From Sphingobium arseniciresistens (GTDB lineage Bacteria; Pseudomonadota; Alphaproteobacteria; Sphingomonadales; Sphingomonadaceae): 64,000 nt of DNA. The notes beneath the pieces were generated by a model. It was not told the DNA's origin, did not search any database, and saw only the letters and a program-made list of their open reading frames with translations. Location of the stretch: NCBI GenBank assembly GCA_029167225.1, contig JARFNK010000030.1, positions 1-64,000 on the forward strand, in the 5' to 3' direction. The first letter of the stretch is position 1. Each line of letters opens with the position of its first letter. This document shows positions 1 through 10,117 of the stretch, one piece after another. A program made the position numbers and the translations under genes.

Positions 1-1
1 C

Positions 2-33
2 GCCCGGTCCGGGGTGGCCACCCCGGACCGGGC
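2..33. repeat. Perfect 32-bp palindrome
   Basis: The arm GCCCGGTCCGGGGT (2-15) is followed by GGCC and then the exact reverse complement of the arm (20-33). It lies immediately before a decayed IS110-type transposase. It could be a bidirectional terminator of a gene outside the window or a palindromic target/end of the element. No T-run follows on the plus strand, so termination is unproven. Confidence 0.8.
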
Positions 34-89
34 ATCTCATCATGACCCAAACCGACGGCAAAGTCATAAGACAAGCAGTTTCCATACGA

Positions 90-692
90 ACTGACTCGAT
101 GGAGATGCGCTTCGCAGCCGCGTTGCGTTTCATGCTTCCCGCTGTTGCCAGGAGCCCGGCATGGATGGCACGAACGCTTTTGCAGCATCTTCGGGATCAA
201 GTTGTCGCAGCAATTGATGGCGGGCCGCATTGTCGTGCTGCGCTGTCGTGCTGCGGTGGCCTGCTTTGGAGGCAGCCGGTGCCCAACGCGATCCGCTGGT
301 GCGCGATCGGACCGCACTCAAGAACCACGAGAAAAATCTCACCGTCGCCCTGCTCAAGCGTCAGTGCCGGTGGCGGCTCGAAAAGACGACCGGCATATCA
401 AGGTCCTTGATGCCGAGACCGCCGGTCTGATCGCCGCCGATGCCGCGCTTGCCCGTCGGCTCAGATGCTGACCAGCATCGCTGGCGTCGGAACCCTGACT
501 GCCTATTAGCTCGGCCATCATGCGCGAACTGGGTAGCCTTGATAACAAGCAGGCCGCATCCTTCGCCGGCCTGGCGCCAACCACGCGCCAGTCCGGCCAA
601 TGAAAGGGCAAGAGCGGCATCCGCGGCGGGCGCGCCAACGTCCGGCAAGCAGTTTACATGCCAGTCCTCGCCGCGATCGTCACGGATGCTTT
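90..692 (+). pseudogene. IS110-family transposase remnant, multiply frameshifted
   Basis: Pieces of an IS110/IS116/IS902-type transposase can be read in order but in different frames. Around 275-345 there is a segment like AQRDPLVRDRTALKN. Around 383-468 there is a helical stretch ending LIAADAALARRL. From 466 comes LTSIAGVGTLTA, the helix-hairpin-helix-like start of the C-terminal transposase domain. From about 529 comes ELGSLDNKQAASFAGLAP followed by RGGRANVRQAVYMPVLAA. Stops interrupt the reading after LTAY and after TTRQSGQ, and at least two frame changes are needed. The catalytic DEDD-type N-terminal domain is not recognisable. The element is dead. Its original ends cannot be placed. Confidence 0.75.
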
Positions 693-715
693 AATAGGGC
701 AACGCCCAGCACGAA

Positions 716-2122
716 TTAGTCATGCACGACGTGAAGGGATACGAATTCATTGAGGCCATGTTCGCCGAACTCCACCCCGAAGCCGGATGCCTTGACGCCG
801 CCGAATGGCGTATCCGGCCGAAGGCCGCCGTGCTTGTTCACCCAGGTTGTACCGCATTCGAGTTCCAGCGCGATCTGGCGCGCGCGTGGTATGTCGTTGG
901 ACCAGACGGATCCGCCAAGGCCGACATCGACAGCGTTGGCCTGTTCCAGGGCATCGTCGAGTGTATTATAGCGGATGATCGGCAAGGCGGGGCCGAACTG
1001 TTCGTCATCGACGAGGCTCATCCCCTGGTGCGCGTCGGCGACGATTGTGGGCGGGTAAAAATAGCCGGGTCCGTCAACTGGCGCCCCACCCGTCAGAATC
1101 CGTCCACCCGATGACCGCGCCTCGTCAACAAATCTTACGACCTTGTCGAACTGGGCCCTGTTCTGGATGGGCCCGAGCACGCTGTCCTCCTCGAAGCCAT
1201 TGCCGATTTTCACGCCGGCGGCGAATGCCGTCATCGCGTCGCAGACGGCGTCGTAGATGCTGTCATGCACGTAAAGCCGCTTCAAGGCTGCGCAAGTCTG
1301 CCCATTATTGATGAAGGCACCCCAGAACAGTCTCTCCGCGATCGCCTTGGGATCGCAGTCGGGCAGTACGATGCCGGCATCATTGCCTCCCAGTTCCAGG
1401 GTCAGGCGTTTCAGCGTTGGCGCGGCGCTCGCCATGATTGCTCGGCCGGTTCGCGTCGAGCCGGTGAAGCTGACCTTGGCGACGTCGGGATGTCCGGTGA
1501 GGACAGGACCTATGCTGTCGGGGCCCGCGACCATGTTCAGCACGCCTGGCGGTAAGGCTTCCTGAAGCAACACGCCGATCCGCAAAGTCGACAGCGGCGT
1601 GAAGGGGGAGGGCTTAAGAACGACCGTATTGCCGGCAAGCAGAGCAGGCATGACGTGCCAGATAGCGATCATCACAGGCCAGTTCCACGGCGTGATCGAC
1701 GCGACGACGCCGAGCGGCTTGCGATGGATCGCGACATGGGCCTGCTCATCGTCCTGGATGAATTCGGTGGGCAGTTCGAGGCTCGCCGTAGCACGCGTCC
1801 AAGCTACCGTACCGCCGAGTTCAAAGCGCGAACCCATTCCGCCCAGCGGCTTGCCCTGCTCGCTGGTAAGCAGGCGCGCCAGTTCCTCAGAATGGCTTTC
1901 GAGAATGTCGGCGCAATGTCCCAAAGCGGCGGCGCGCTCCTGGTGAGGTAGGGCGGCCCAAGCTGGGAAGGCCGTCTTTGCCGATGCTACCGCTGACAGC
2001 ACTGTTGCTTCGTCTGCTGCCGTAACGCTGCCGGCGATTTTTCCGGTCGCCGGATCGACGACTTCAAGAAGGGTGGAACCGGCAATTTCCTCGCCGTCGA
2101 TGATCGCGCCTGAAAGCTGCAT
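716..2122 (-). CDS. NAD(P)-dependent aldehyde dehydrogenase
   Basis: A complete 468-residue aldehyde dehydrogenase that oxidises an aldehyde to its acid in the cytoplasm. The Rossmann/catalytic layout is intact: SITPWNWP with Asn147, Lys170 in the NAD pocket (VVLKPSPF), the FTGST loop at 219-223, Glu243 in LELGGND, and the nucleophile Cys277 in NNGQTCAA. The length is normal for the family. It is transcribed away from the quinohemoprotein alcohol dehydrogenase at 2229, with about 105 bp between the starts. A plausible role is therefore to finish oxidation of the aldehyde made by that enzyme. The substrate cannot be read from the sequence. A decayed relative of its N-terminal half lies at 28160. 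Confidence 0.9.
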   Translation of the reverse strand: MQLSGAIIDGEEIAGSTLLEVVDPATGKIAGSVTAADEATVLSAVASAKTAFPAWAALPHQERAAALGHCADILESHSEELARLLTSEQGKPLGGMGSRFELGGTVAWTRATASLELPTEFIQDDEQAHVAIHRKPLGVVASITPWNWPVMIAIWHVMPALLAGNTVVLKPSPFTPLSTLRIGVLLQEALPPGVLNMVAGPDSIGPVLTGHPDVAKVSFTGSTRTGRAIMASAAPTLKRLTLELGGNDAGIVLPDCDPKAIAERLFWGAFINNGQTCAALKRLYVHDSIYDAVCDAMTAFAAGVKIGNGFEEDSVLGPIQNRAQFDKVVRFVDEARSSGGRILTGGAPVDGPGYFYPPTIVADAHQGMSLVDDEQFGPALPIIRYNTLDDALEQANAVDVGLGGSVWSNDIPRARQIALELECGTTWVNKHGGLRPDTPFGGVKASGFGVEFGEHGLNEFVSLHVVHD

Positions 2123-2228
2123 GACCCGTCTCTCTCCTAATCAACTATATTGCGCGAGTAAATTATCATGTTAAGTTATGCAAGAGTGATGTCGCCGACA
2201 TAAGGGGCGTCAGCTATTGGAGAGTGGG

Positions 2229-4394
2229 ATGGATTGGAGTTTTTCGCGGCCGGTGTCAGGTTGCGAGCAGGCTGGTCGCCAACATCAATGGAACAGGGCG
2301 TCCAAGTCGCTTGGCTTTGCGATGGTGGGCCCGATCATCGCCCTCGCGCTCTCGAGTTGTCATCCTGCTTCAACGGCGCATGATGCCTTGTCGACGCCGG
2401 CTGCTGGGGAGTGGGGGCGTCATGGTTTTGATTTGACGGAGAGCCGCTTCAGCCCGCTCGACAGCATCAACAAGGGCAATGTTGGTCAGCTCAAGCTTGC
2501 CTGGTCCTATGATCTGGACGTCAACCGCGGTCAGGAATCGACGCCGATCATGGTTGGTGGCAAGCTGTTCACGACCTCGGCCTGGTCCAAGGTGCAGGCT
2601 TTCGACGCGGCGAGCGGGAAGCTGCTCTGGGCCTATGACCCCAAGGTGCCGGGCAAGGACGGAGTGAAAGGCTGCTGCGACGTGGTGAACCGGGGCGTCG
2701 CGGTGGAGAATGGCCGCGTGTATCTTGGCACCTTCGACGGCCGGCTCGTGGCACTCGACGAGGATACGGGCAAGGAATTGTGGTCGGTCAACACTGTGGA
2801 CCAGGACCAGAGCTACACGATCACCGGCGCGCCGCGCCTGGTCGCAGGCAAGGTCATCATCGGCAATGGCGGCGCGGAGTTTGGTGTACGCGGCTATGTC
2901 AGCGCCTATGACATGGACACAGGCAAGCTGGCCTGGCGCTTCTACACCGTGCCCGGCAAGGCCGGCGTCAAGGACGGCGCGGCGTCCGACGCGATCCTCG
3001 AGAAGCTGGCGGGTCCGACCTGGAATGGCAAGCCGGACAATGTGGGCGGCGGCGGCACCGTCTGGGATTCGATGGCCTACGACCCCGATCTCGACCTGCT
3101 CTATATCGGCGTCGGCAATGGCGGGCCGTGGAACCAGAAAATCCGTTCTCCAGGTGGCGGTGACAATCTCTTCATCGCCTCGATCGTCGCGCTGCGGCCG
3201 CAGACCGGCGAATATGTCTGGCATTATCAGGAAACCCCGGGCGACCAGTGGGACTATACCGCCACGCAGCACATGATCCTGGCTGACCTCACGATTGGCG
3301 GCAAGCCGCGCAAGGTGCTGATGCAGGCGCCCAAGAATGGCTATTTCTACGTCCTCGACCGAACCAACGGCAAGCTGATCTCGGCCGATGGATATGTGAA
3401 GCAGACCTGGACCACTGGCGTTGACCTCGCCACCGGCCGCCCCCGGATCAATCCGGACGCGTTCTACAACAAGACGGGCAAGCCTTGGCTCTCGCTTCCT
3501 GGTTTCCTGGGCGCGCATAGCTGGCACCCCATGGCATTCAATCCCTCGACGGGGCTGGTCTATATCCCGGTCAACGAGATCGGTACGCCCTATATTCCCG
3601 ACGACAAATTCGAGTGGAAGAAGAGCTCCGTCAATCTCGGCATGGATCAAAACAAAGCGACTATGCCGGCTGACAAAGCGATCGTTTCCGCCGTGAAAGC
3701 GAATCTGAAGGGCCGGATCGTTGCCTGGGACCCAATCAAGCGCAAGGCGGCATGGACGGTTGAACTTGCAGGCCCGGGCAATGGCGGCATGCTGACGACG
3801 GCCGGCGGTCTCCTGTTCGAAGGTACAGCGGGCGGAGACCTGGTCGCCTATGATGCCAGCAATGGCAAGAAGCTTTGGTCCTTCCCGGCGCAAAGCGGCA
3901 TTGTTGCGCCACCGATCACCTATTCATTGGGCGGCAAGCAATATGTTTCCATCGTCGTTGGCTGGGGTGGGATCTATCCGCTGCTTCTTGGCGAACTGGC
4001 TCGCAAGAGCAACGATCGTCCCAATCGAAGCCGTGTCCTGACCTTCACATTAGACGGCAAGGCCTCTCTGCCGCCGCAGGCAGCCTTGGATCGCTCGCAC
4101 GCAGCGCCTCCGCCACCCTTCGGCACCCCGGAGCAGATCGCGCGAGGGGCTAAACTTTATGCGCGGACCTGCAGCGGGTGCCATGGCGATGGTGTCCGGT
4201 CTGGCGGCGTCCTTCCAGAACTGCGCTGGAGCGGCGTTCCCGCCGATGCGGACGCTTGGAAGTCGGTGGTGATCGATGGCGCGCTACAAGATAACGGCAT
4301 GGTGAGCTTCGCGCGCGATCTGACGCCCCAGGATGCCGAGGCGATACGAGCCTATGTCGTGTCCCGTGCAAACCAGGACTGGAAGGCGCGGTGA
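2229..4394 (+). CDS. PQQ-dependent quinohemoprotein alcohol dehydrogenase, probable lipoprotein
   Basis: A 721-residue type II quinohemoprotein alcohol dehydrogenase that oxidises alcohols in the periplasm using PQQ and passes electrons to a fused cytochrome c. Repeated propeller blades (LWAYDP, LVALDEDTGKELW, LVAYDASNGKKLW) make up most of the chain. The adjacent-cysteine disulfide that stacks on PQQ is Cys149-Cys150 (KGCCDVVNRG). The C-terminal haem motif CSGCH is at 648-652, with a likely Met ligand near 691. ATG 2229 has a GGAG six bases upstream and is preferred over TTG 2217. The N-terminus has a lipobox-like LSSC ending at Cys44 after a hydrophobic stretch, so the enzyme may be membrane-tethered, which is unusual for this class. 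Carboxylesterases follow and probably supply its alcohol. Confidence 0.9.
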   Translation: MDWSFSRPVSGCEQAGRQHQWNRASKSLGFAMVGPIIALALSSCHPASTAHDALSTPAAGEWGRHGFDLTESRFSPLDSINKGNVGQLKLAWSYDLDVNRGQESTPIMVGGKLFTTSAWSKVQAFDAASGKLLWAYDPKVPGKDGVKGCCDVVNRGVAVENGRVYLGTFDGRLVALDEDTGKELWSVNTVDQDQSYTITGAPRLVAGKVIIGNGGAEFGVRGYVSAYDMDTGKLAWRFYTVPGKAGVKDGAASDAILEKLAGPTWNGKPDNVGGGGTVWDSMAYDPDLDLLYIGVGNGGPWNQKIRSPGGGDNLFIASIVALRPQTGEYVWHYQETPGDQWDYTATQHMILADLTIGGKPRKVLMQAPKNGYFYVLDRTNGKLISADGYVKQTWTTGVDLATGRPRINPDAFYNKTGKPWLSLPGFLGAHSWHPMAFNPSTGLVYIPVNEIGTPYIPDDKFEWKKSSVNLGMDQNKATMPADKAIVSAVKANLKGRIVAWDPIKRKAAWTVELAGPGNGGMLTTAGGLLFEGTAGGDLVAYDASNGKKLWSFPAQSGIVAPPITYSLGGKQYVSIVVGWGGIYPLLLGELARKSNDRPNRSRVLTFTLDGKASLPPQAALDRSHAAPPPPFGTPEQIARGAKLYARTCSGCHGDGVRSGGVLPELRWSGVPADADAWKSVVIDGALQDNGMVSFARDLTPQDAEAIRAYVVSRANQDWKAR

Positions 4395-4516
4395 ACCCCG
4401 GGATCGGATGAGAGTGTAATCGGGGCCTTGTCTGTGCGGGTTACGCTGCGTGCGAGGGCGGATTGTCATGTGAATAGGGCGCCAAGGTGCGTCGATGACC
4501 ATAGAAGGTATTGCGG

Positions 4517-6163
4517 ATGCTTTTGATGCCAACCCGCCGCATGTTCGTCTCGGCATTGGCCGGAGGGATAGCGACGACGGTCATGCTGCGGCCCGGCGAC
4601 TTGAGGGCAGCTGAACCGGTCGTCGTCGAGACGGCCAGCGGCAGGCTGCAAGGTTTGAGGGACGCTGGAGCGGTGAGCTTTCGTGGCATCCCATATGCGT
4701 ACGATACCGCGGGCTCCAATCGCTTCATGGCGCCCCGTCCGGTTACGAAATGGGCCGGCGTGCGCGAGGCGATCAACTACGGTCCCCGGTCGCCGCAGGG
4801 CCCCGGCATCCCCGGCGCGGTGCCGCCACCTGGCCCGCCGCCCCGCTATGGGGAAGATTGTTGCGTCCTCAACGTCTTCACGCCTGACCTCAATCGGAAC
4901 GCCCGGCGGCCGGTGATGTTCTGGATACATGGCGGCGGCTTTCAGGTCGGATCCGGCGAGGTGGACGGTACAAATCTCGCCAAATTCGGCGACGTGGTCG
5001 TGGTAGGTGTGAACCATCGCCTCAACGTGTTCGGTTATACCCATCTAGGCTTCCTGGACTCGGATTTCGCTGATTCCGCGAATGTGGGCCAACTGGATCT
5101 GATCGCCGCGCTGAAATGGGTCCGGACCAATATCAGTCAATTCGGAGGCGATCCGGCGAATGTCACCGTGATTGGCCAATCCGGCGGCGGTTCAAAAATA
5201 ACAGCGCTCCAGGTGATGCCCCAGTCTAAGGGGCTTTTCGAACGTGCGATCAACATGAGCGGCAGTTCCGGGTTCAGCCTCAAAAAACCGGCTGACGAAG
5301 AACGGGTTTCAATCGAGTTGCTCAAAGTGCTCGGATTAGAAAGAGGCGCCCTTCGAAAGCTTCAAACGGTCCCCTCCGACCAGTTGATTGCCGCGAGTCA
5401 AAAGGCGATAGTGAACGCGCAGGGTGAAAGTGCGCGCCCCATGGTCGATGGGCATAATATTGCGCATGCTCCACTGTCGCCCGAAGGCTTGGCCATGCAC
5501 GCGTCGATGCCGGCGATTTTTAGCGTCACCTCGACCGAGTCTGCGTTCATCCTGGGGATGGACAAGCGAAACCTGACTGTCACGGCTGACCAGGTCCGTT
5601 CTCGCATCGCCAACACCTATGGCTTTGATGATACCAAGGCGCAGGAAATATTGGTCGGCTACACCAAGGATGATCCCGCGCGGACGCCGTTCGACGTGCT
5701 CCTCGCCGCCTCCAGCGAAGCTTGGGTTCGGGCCGCCATGCACCGCGGGATCGCGGCCAAGGCGGCACTCGGAAAAGCCCCCGCCTATATGCTCGATTTC
5801 AATTGGAAAACCGACCCTGTGCTTGGCGCGCCACACGCCGCCGACATCCCCTATGCCTTTGGCAATCAGGTGTCCGGAGATAATACCTATGGGCAGTATT
5901 TTCCCAATTTGAGCCCTGAAGCCCAGATCGTCGCGACGAACGAGATGTCTACGTTCGTTGCCTTTGCGCGAACGGGTCATCCCAACAACGCACGGGTCCC
6001 GACATGGCAGCCCTATGATCTGGAACGACGCGCCACGCTAGTCATGGAGCAGCAGCCCCGGATAGTTGACGATTTCCGGGGCAATGACCGCAGGACCAGC
6101 GAAAGCCTGCCGCCAATCGATCCTATGGGCGTCAGCAGAAGCGCTCTGTTCCGGGCCAGTTGA
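4517..6163 (+). CDS. Type-B carboxylesterase, Tat-exported (first of a tandem pair)
   Basis: A 548-residue carboxylesterase/lipase (COesterase fold) hydrolysing carboxylic esters, probably in the periplasm. The N-terminus has a twin-arginine-like [12 protein letters not shown] followed by a hydrophobic stretch ending near LRAAEP. The early RGIPYA motif, the oxyanion-hole HGGGF, the nucleophile elbow GQSGGG (Ser222), a likely acid Glu341 (STESAF) and the catalytic His440 ([12 protein letters not shown]) are all visible. ATG 4517 has GAAGG about eight bases upstream and is preferred over TTG 4511. It sits 122 bp after the alcohol dehydrogenase and 53 bp before a close paralogue at 6217, consistent with one operon. 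The natural ester is unknown. Confidence 0.88.
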   Translation: MLLMPTRRMFVSALAGGIATTVMLRPGDLRAAEPVVVETASGRLQGLRDAGAVSFRGIPYAYDTAGSNRFMAPRPVTKWAGVREAINYGPRSPQGPGIPGAVPPPGPPPRYGEDCCVLNVFTPDLNRNARRPVMFWIHGGGFQVGSGEVDGTNLAKFGDVVVVGVNHRLNVFGYTHLGFLDSDFADSANVGQLDLIAALKWVRTNISQFGGDPANVTVIGQSGGGSKITALQVMPQSKGLFERAINMSGSSGFSLKKPADEERVSIELLKVLGLERGALRKLQTVPSDQLIAASQKAIVNAQGESARPMVDGHNIAHAPLSPEGLAMHASMPAIFSVTSTESAFILGMDKRNLTVTADQVRSRIANTYGFDDTKAQEILVGYTKDDPARTPFDVLLAASSEAWVRAAMHRGIAAKAALGKAPAYMLDFNWKTDPVLGAPHAADIPYAFGNQVSGDNTYGQYFPNLSPEAQIVATNEMSTFVAFARTGHPNNARVPTWQPYDLERRATLVMEQQPRIVDDFRGNDRRTSESLPPIDPMGVSRSALFRAS

Positions 6164-6216
6164 AGCCGAAGTCGGCTGGCGAAGGGGCAGCGCCAAAAAA
6201 AAAGGACACGAAGCCT

Positions 6217-7953
6217 ATGCCTGATGGAGTGGAGAATGAGGCGATCGCCCATGATGCTGCGACGACGAGCCGCTTTACAACCGGTGGCGCCATCAGCCGG
6301 CGGTCTCTCGTGCAGGGGGCTACTGCTGGACTGGCGACCTTGCCGTTTGGCCCCTTTGCGCGTGCCGCAGAGCCCGGTGTCGTGGAAACGCAGAATGGGA
6401 AGCTAAGGGGGGTCCGCGTTGCTGGCGGCTTGAGCTTCAAAGGAATACCTTATGCGGCCGATACGGGCGGCAAAAACCGCTTCATGGCGCCACGCGCGGT
6501 TGAGAACTGGGCAGGCGTGCGATCCGCTGACGCATTCGGACCGCGCTGTCCACAACCTCCGGAAGCTGGACTCGCAGCCCCCGCATGGATCGCCTGGTAT
6601 CGACAATTGACTTCGCAGGTCAGCGAGAATTGCTGCGTGCTGAATGTCTACACGCGCAATCTCGATGCCCGGGCCAATCGCCCGGTCATGCTCTATATCC
6701 ATGGTGGCGGATTCCGCACCGGTGGCGGCGACTCCATTGGGTTGGACGGCACGAGCTTGGCGCGGCTCGGGGATGTTGTCGTGGTGACCGTCAATCATCG
6801 CATCAATGTGTTCGGCTACACCCATTTGGGTTTCCTGGATCCTGATCTCGCCGATGCCGCCAATGTCGGCCAGTTGGACCTGATCGCTGCCCTCCAATGG
6901 GTCCAGGCAAATATCGCGGCGTTTGGAGGGGATCCCCGGCGCGTCACCATCTTCGGCCAGTCGGGCGGGGGGTCGAAAGTGGCGACTTTGATGATCATGC
7001 CTGCCGCGAAGGGGACTTTCCATCGCGCGATAAATATGAGCGGCCCCACGGTCTACCAGATGGGCCCCTCCAGCCGCATGGAACCACTTAGCAGCGAGTT
7101 TCTGAAGAATCTGGGCATCGATCGCAGCAACATGCGCACGCTGTGGGATGTGCCGGCCGATCAATTGATGCGCGCGCACAGGGCAGCCGTCGTCAAGCTC
7201 CGCACAGACGATTTTAGACCGTCAGTCGATGGACGGCACATCCCGCACGGTCCGTTCACGGCCGAAGCGTTGGCGGTACATAGCGACGTTCCGATGATGA
7301 TCGGAACCACTGAAACCGAATCGTGCCTGTGGCTTGGCAACGATCCGCGCAATGCGCAGTCGACGGAAAAGGAATTGGAAGACCGGATCGCTGGGCAGTT
7401 CTCCATCGATCGGGGACAGGCTCGTGCCGTTATTGCAGGATATCGGCTCGATGAGCCGGCGCGCACGCCGGGCGATATTCTGGCGGCTTTGACGAGCGAT
7501 CTCATGTTTCGCGCCCGCATGCTGCGCGGCGCGGAAGCGAAGGCGGCTGCAAGTCGAGCTCCGGTTTTCCTCTATAATTTTCGGTGGAAACTGCCGATGG
7601 GCGATGGCGTCTGGGGCGCGCCGCACACGGCTGACATTCCATTCGCGTTTGCCAATGTCGAAAACGCGCGGATGATGACGGGGCCTGGCAGCGCGCCGCT
7701 CCAGGTGCAGGCTAATGTCATGTCCGCCTATGTGGCCTTCGCTCGGTCAGGTGACCCGAATAACCGGCTACTGCCCCGGTGGGATGCTTACGAAAATACC
7801 AAGCGCGCGACAATGACGTTGGACCGAACGTGCAAGCTGATCCCTGGCTTTCATGAGAATGATCGGCGCACCTGTGAAATGCTCCCCGCCCAGGAAAGCT
7901 ACGAGATCCAGCGCGGGCCATTGATGATACGTCCGGACCAAGGCGGCGCATGA
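6217..7953 (+). CDS. Type-B carboxylesterase, Tat-exported (second of a tandem pair)
   Basis: A 578-residue paralogue of the preceding esterase with the same landmarks: Tat motif [20 protein letters not shown], nucleophile Ser249 in GQSGGG, and His470 in [12 protein letters not shown]. The reading frame extends upstream to a TTG overlapping the previous stop, but ATG 6217 has an AAAGGA about a dozen bases upstream and places the Tat signal near the N-terminus. Its stop overlaps the start of the HupE-like gene as ATGA, so translation is probably coupled. The tandem pair shares long identical stretches, such as [19 protein letters not shown] against [19 protein letters not shown], indicating a duplication that may have split substrate range. 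Confidence 0.88.
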   Translation: MPDGVENEAIAHDAATTSRFTTGGAISRRSLVQGATAGLATLPFGPFARAAEPGVVETQNGKLRGVRVAGGLSFKGIPYAADTGGKNRFMAPRAVENWAGVRSADAFGPRCPQPPEAGLAAPAWIAWYRQLTSQVSENCCVLNVYTRNLDARANRPVMLYIHGGGFRTGGGDSIGLDGTSLARLGDVVVVTVNHRINVFGYTHLGFLDPDLADAANVGQLDLIAALQWVQANIAAFGGDPRRVTIFGQSGGGSKVATLMIMPAAKGTFHRAINMSGPTVYQMGPSSRMEPLSSEFLKNLGIDRSNMRTLWDVPADQLMRAHRAAVVKLRTDDFRPSVDGRHIPHGPFTAEALAVHSDVPMMIGTTETESCLWLGNDPRNAQSTEKELEDRIAGQFSIDRGQARAVIAGYRLDEPARTPGDILAALTSDLMFRARMLRGAEAKAAASRAPVFLYNFRWKLPMGDGVWGAPHTADIPFAFANVENARMMTGPGSAPLQVQANVMSAYVAFARSGDPNNRLLPRWDAYENTKRATMTLDRTCKLIPGFHENDRRTCEMLPAQESYEIQRGPLMIRPDQGGA

Positions 7954-8663
7954 AGGGCCCGTGTATCATATTCAGCCGACGTGCCCTTGCCATATGCGGC
8001 GCCATGGCGCTTTCGTTGGTCGCCGGTGATGCGATGGCGCATGCGATTGACGGCCCCGACGCGGCATTTGTCGCGGCGACAAACGGCCCGGCACCTGGGC
8101 CATTCTTGTATCTGGGCGCCAAGCATATGGTCACGGGATACGACCATCTGCTGTTCCTGCTAGGCGTGATATTCTTCCTGCGGAGAATGCGCGATGTCAT
8201 TCTCTATGTCTCGCTGTTCTCCCTTGGCCACAGCATAACCTTGTTGTCCGGTGTGCTCGCCGGCTTCGGCCTCGATGCTTATCTGGTCGATGCCGCGATC
8301 GGAATTTCGGTGGCGTGGAAGGCATTCGATAATATCGGGGGCTTTGAGCGGTTGGCACAATGGCGGCCGAACCCGCGCTGGATGGTGTTTGGCTTTGGCC
8401 TGATCCATGGGCTTGGCCTTGCGACCAAGTTGGAGGGTCTGCGCCTCCACGGCGACGGATTGCTGATAAACCTGATCTCCTTCAACCTTGGCGTGGAACT
8501 GGGACAGGTCATGGCGCTCTCGATGCTGTTGTTGGCGATCTTCGGGTTGCGGTTGGCGCGCGCCTTCGCGCCAACGGCGCTGGCCGTAAACACAGCGGTC
8601 ATGACCGCGGGCTTCACACTGACCGGCTTTCAGATCGCGAGCCATTTTTGGGGTAGGCCGTAA
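7950..8663 (+). CDS. HupE/UreJ-family membrane protein
   Basis: A 237-residue integral membrane protein of the HupE/UreJ_2 type. It has an N-terminal signal-like segment, the conserved [23 protein letters not shown], the SLGHSITLL helix and [11 protein letters not shown], with repeated His and Asp residues inside membrane segments that could bind or pass a metal. Relatives are linked to nickel or other metal uptake, or found as orphan proteins beside secreted enzymes. Here there is no hydrogenase or urease nearby, so a nickel role is not supported by context. The start overlaps the esterase stop (ATGA) and the stop overlaps the next start (TAATG). Confidence 0.82.
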   Translation: MKGPCIIFSRRALAICGAMALSLVAGDAMAHAIDGPDAAFVAATNGPAPGPFLYLGAKHMVTGYDHLLFLLGVIFFLRRMRDVILYVSLFSLGHSITLLSGVLAGFGLDAYLVDAAIGISVAWKAFDNIGGFERLAQWRPNPRWMVFGFGLIHGLGLATKLEGLRLHGDGLLINLISFNLGVELGQVMALSMLLLAIFGLRLARAFAPTALAVNTAVMTAGFTLTGFQIASHFWGRP

Positions 8664-9310
8664 TGGGACCTCTAAACGAAGCGGAAATGGTCGTGCTGCC
8701 TGCGCGTCGGACAGTCATCGGTATCACGCTCGGCTCGCTCGCCGCTGCCCTTTTCATTCTCTTCGCGGCAGTGTTGCCTGCGCAGTTCGGCCGTGATCCG
8801 ACCGGGCTTGGTCGGCTGACCGGTATCAGCGCATTATGGGCACCTGCCCAGCCGGAGATCGCCGCAACGCCCGCCACGGCCATCGCGCCGGCGTCACATA
8901 GCTTCCCTACTGCGTTTCGGAGCGACGTGGTTGATATCGTGCTCAAGGCCAGCGGCGATAAACATCGTGGCGACGAGGTGGAATATAAGGTCAGGCTTCC
9001 GAAAGGGGGCAGCTATATTTACTCGTGGACAGTTCCGGGAATAGCCGCGCCCGAAGAGTTCTATACAGAATTCCATGGTCATACCGTTACTCCCGGTAAG
9101 CCGATGACCGTCGTATATTATAGAAAGGCGAGTGGCGCATCCGACAACGGAATATTGACCGCTCCGTTCGCCGGCGTTCATGGCTGGTACTTTCAGAACC
9201 AGTCCGTGCAGCCCGTAAAGGTCCGTTTGCGCCTTTCGGGCTTTTACACGCTGATCCCCGACGGCGAACCTGGAAATGAGGCAGGAATCCATGCACGAAG
9301 GATCGAATAG
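8663..9310 (+). CDS. Membrane-anchored periplasmic protein paired with the HupE-like protein
   Basis: A 215-residue protein with a single N-terminal membrane helix (TVIGITLGSLAAALFILFAA), a Pro/Ala-rich linker and a periplasmic beta-rich domain. That domain carries EVEYKVRLPKGGSYIYSW, an EFHGHT segment and a C-terminal KVRLRLSGFYTLIPDGE. Aromatic and His-rich motifs suggest a sensor or ligand-binding domain, but I do not recognise a characterised family. It shares the TAATG overlap with the HupE-like gene, so the two are likely made together and may form a complex. A stand-alone function cannot be assigned. Confidence 0.7.
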   Translation: MGPLNEAEMVVLPARRTVIGITLGSLAAALFILFAAVLPAQFGRDPTGLGRLTGISALWAPAQPEIAATPATAIAPASHSFPTAFRSDVVDIVLKASGDKHRGDEVEYKVRLPKGGSYIYSWTVPGIAAPEEFYTEFHGHTVTPGKPMTVVYYRKASGASDNGILTAPFAGVHGWYFQNQSVQPVKVRLRLSGFYTLIPDGEPGNEAGIHARRIE

Positions 9311-9682
9311 GAGGATACGGGCACCCGCCGACATGGATCTTGGTCTCGGCGTCATGGTGCTTCGCAAGCATTTCCGTGGTGTGGCGATCCAGCGGAACGC
9401 AGATTGTGGCGGCGGGATACACAAGCACAGTTCGGTGAAGGGGCACTCGAACGCTTGGAGACAGTCTTTTGGCTAAGCTGTTTCCGGCTCATCGGAAAAG
9501 TAAATGCGTTTATTTACAGTAATTTATGTAAAAATATGACTGTTTGCGGAAAGCTGTTTGGGTTGATCAATGTTATGTCCGGCATTAAGGTCAGTCCAAA
9601 TAGTCATCCGTCGTGAGACCCGATGTTCATCCCAGGCGTGGGTCTGGGGAAACGACTTTCATCACTTTTTTTAAGGAATGAC
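9311..9682. other. Intergenic region before pseudoazurin
   Basis: About 370 bp without a convincing gene. The AT-rich part from 9500 to 9600 is the likely promoter zone for pseudoazurin. A TTGATcaatgTTAT at 9564-9577 resembles only one half of an FNR/CRP-type site. An AAGGA at 9673-9677 is the pseudoazurin ribosome binding site. Confidence 0.5.
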
Positions 9683-10117
9683 ATGATCAAGTTCATGATG
9701 GTTTCGATCGCGCTTGTGGCCGCTCCCGCGGCATCGGCAAAAGACTACACAGTGCGAATGCTGAACAAGGGTGCCGCTGGCGCGATGGTTTTCGAGCCAA
9801 CATTTCTCAAGATCGCACCTGGCGATTCGGTGACTTTCGAGCCGACAGACAAGTCGCATAATGCTGAATCCATTCCCACTATGCTGCCGGCAGGCGCCGC
9901 TCCATTCAAGGGCAAGATGAATGAAGCCGTGACGGTGAAATTCGACAAGGCGGGAATATACGGAATCAAATGTCTGCCCCATTTTTCGATGGGTATGGTC
10001 GCGATGATTCAGGTCGGCAAAGCGGTCGCTTCCGTCGAAAAGACAAAAGTTGAATTGGCCAAACTTCCGGCTCTCCCGAAGAAGCGCCTGGCTCCACTCT
10101 TGGCAGCGGTGAAATGA
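9683..10117 (+). CDS. Pseudoazurin (type 1 blue copper protein)
   Basis: A 144-residue periplasmic electron carrier. A signal peptide (residues 1-19, ending AASA) precedes the cupredoxin domain. The copper ligands are His59 (DKSHNAES), Cys97, His100 and Met105 in KCLPHFSMGM, the pseudoazurin spacing. ATG 9683 is set by AAGGA five bases upstream; the frame extends to an ATG at 9623 but that would bury the signal peptide. Pseudoazurin usually donates electrons to denitrification enzymes or other periplasmic oxidoreductases. No nitrite or nitrous oxide reductase is in the window. Its position downstream of a periplasmic quinohemoprotein makes it a candidate acceptor for that enzyme, which is inference. 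Confidence 0.92.
   Translation: MIKFMMVSIALVAAPAASAKDYTVRMLNKGAAGAMVFEPTFLKIAPGDSVTFEPTDKSHNAESIPTMLPAGAAPFKGKMNEAVTVKFDKAGIYGIKCLPHFSMGMVAMIQVGKAVASVEKTKVELAKLPALPKKRLAPLLAAVK

Noticed and set aside
2370..3893. 507-codon minus-strand open frame
   Set aside because: Antisense shadow of the PQQ alcohol dehydrogenase in high-GC codons; no family motif and the plus-strand gene is clearly real.
9564..9577. Possible FNR/CRP site TTGATCAATGTTAT before pseudoazurin
   Set aside because: Only one half-site matches and the second half is poor.
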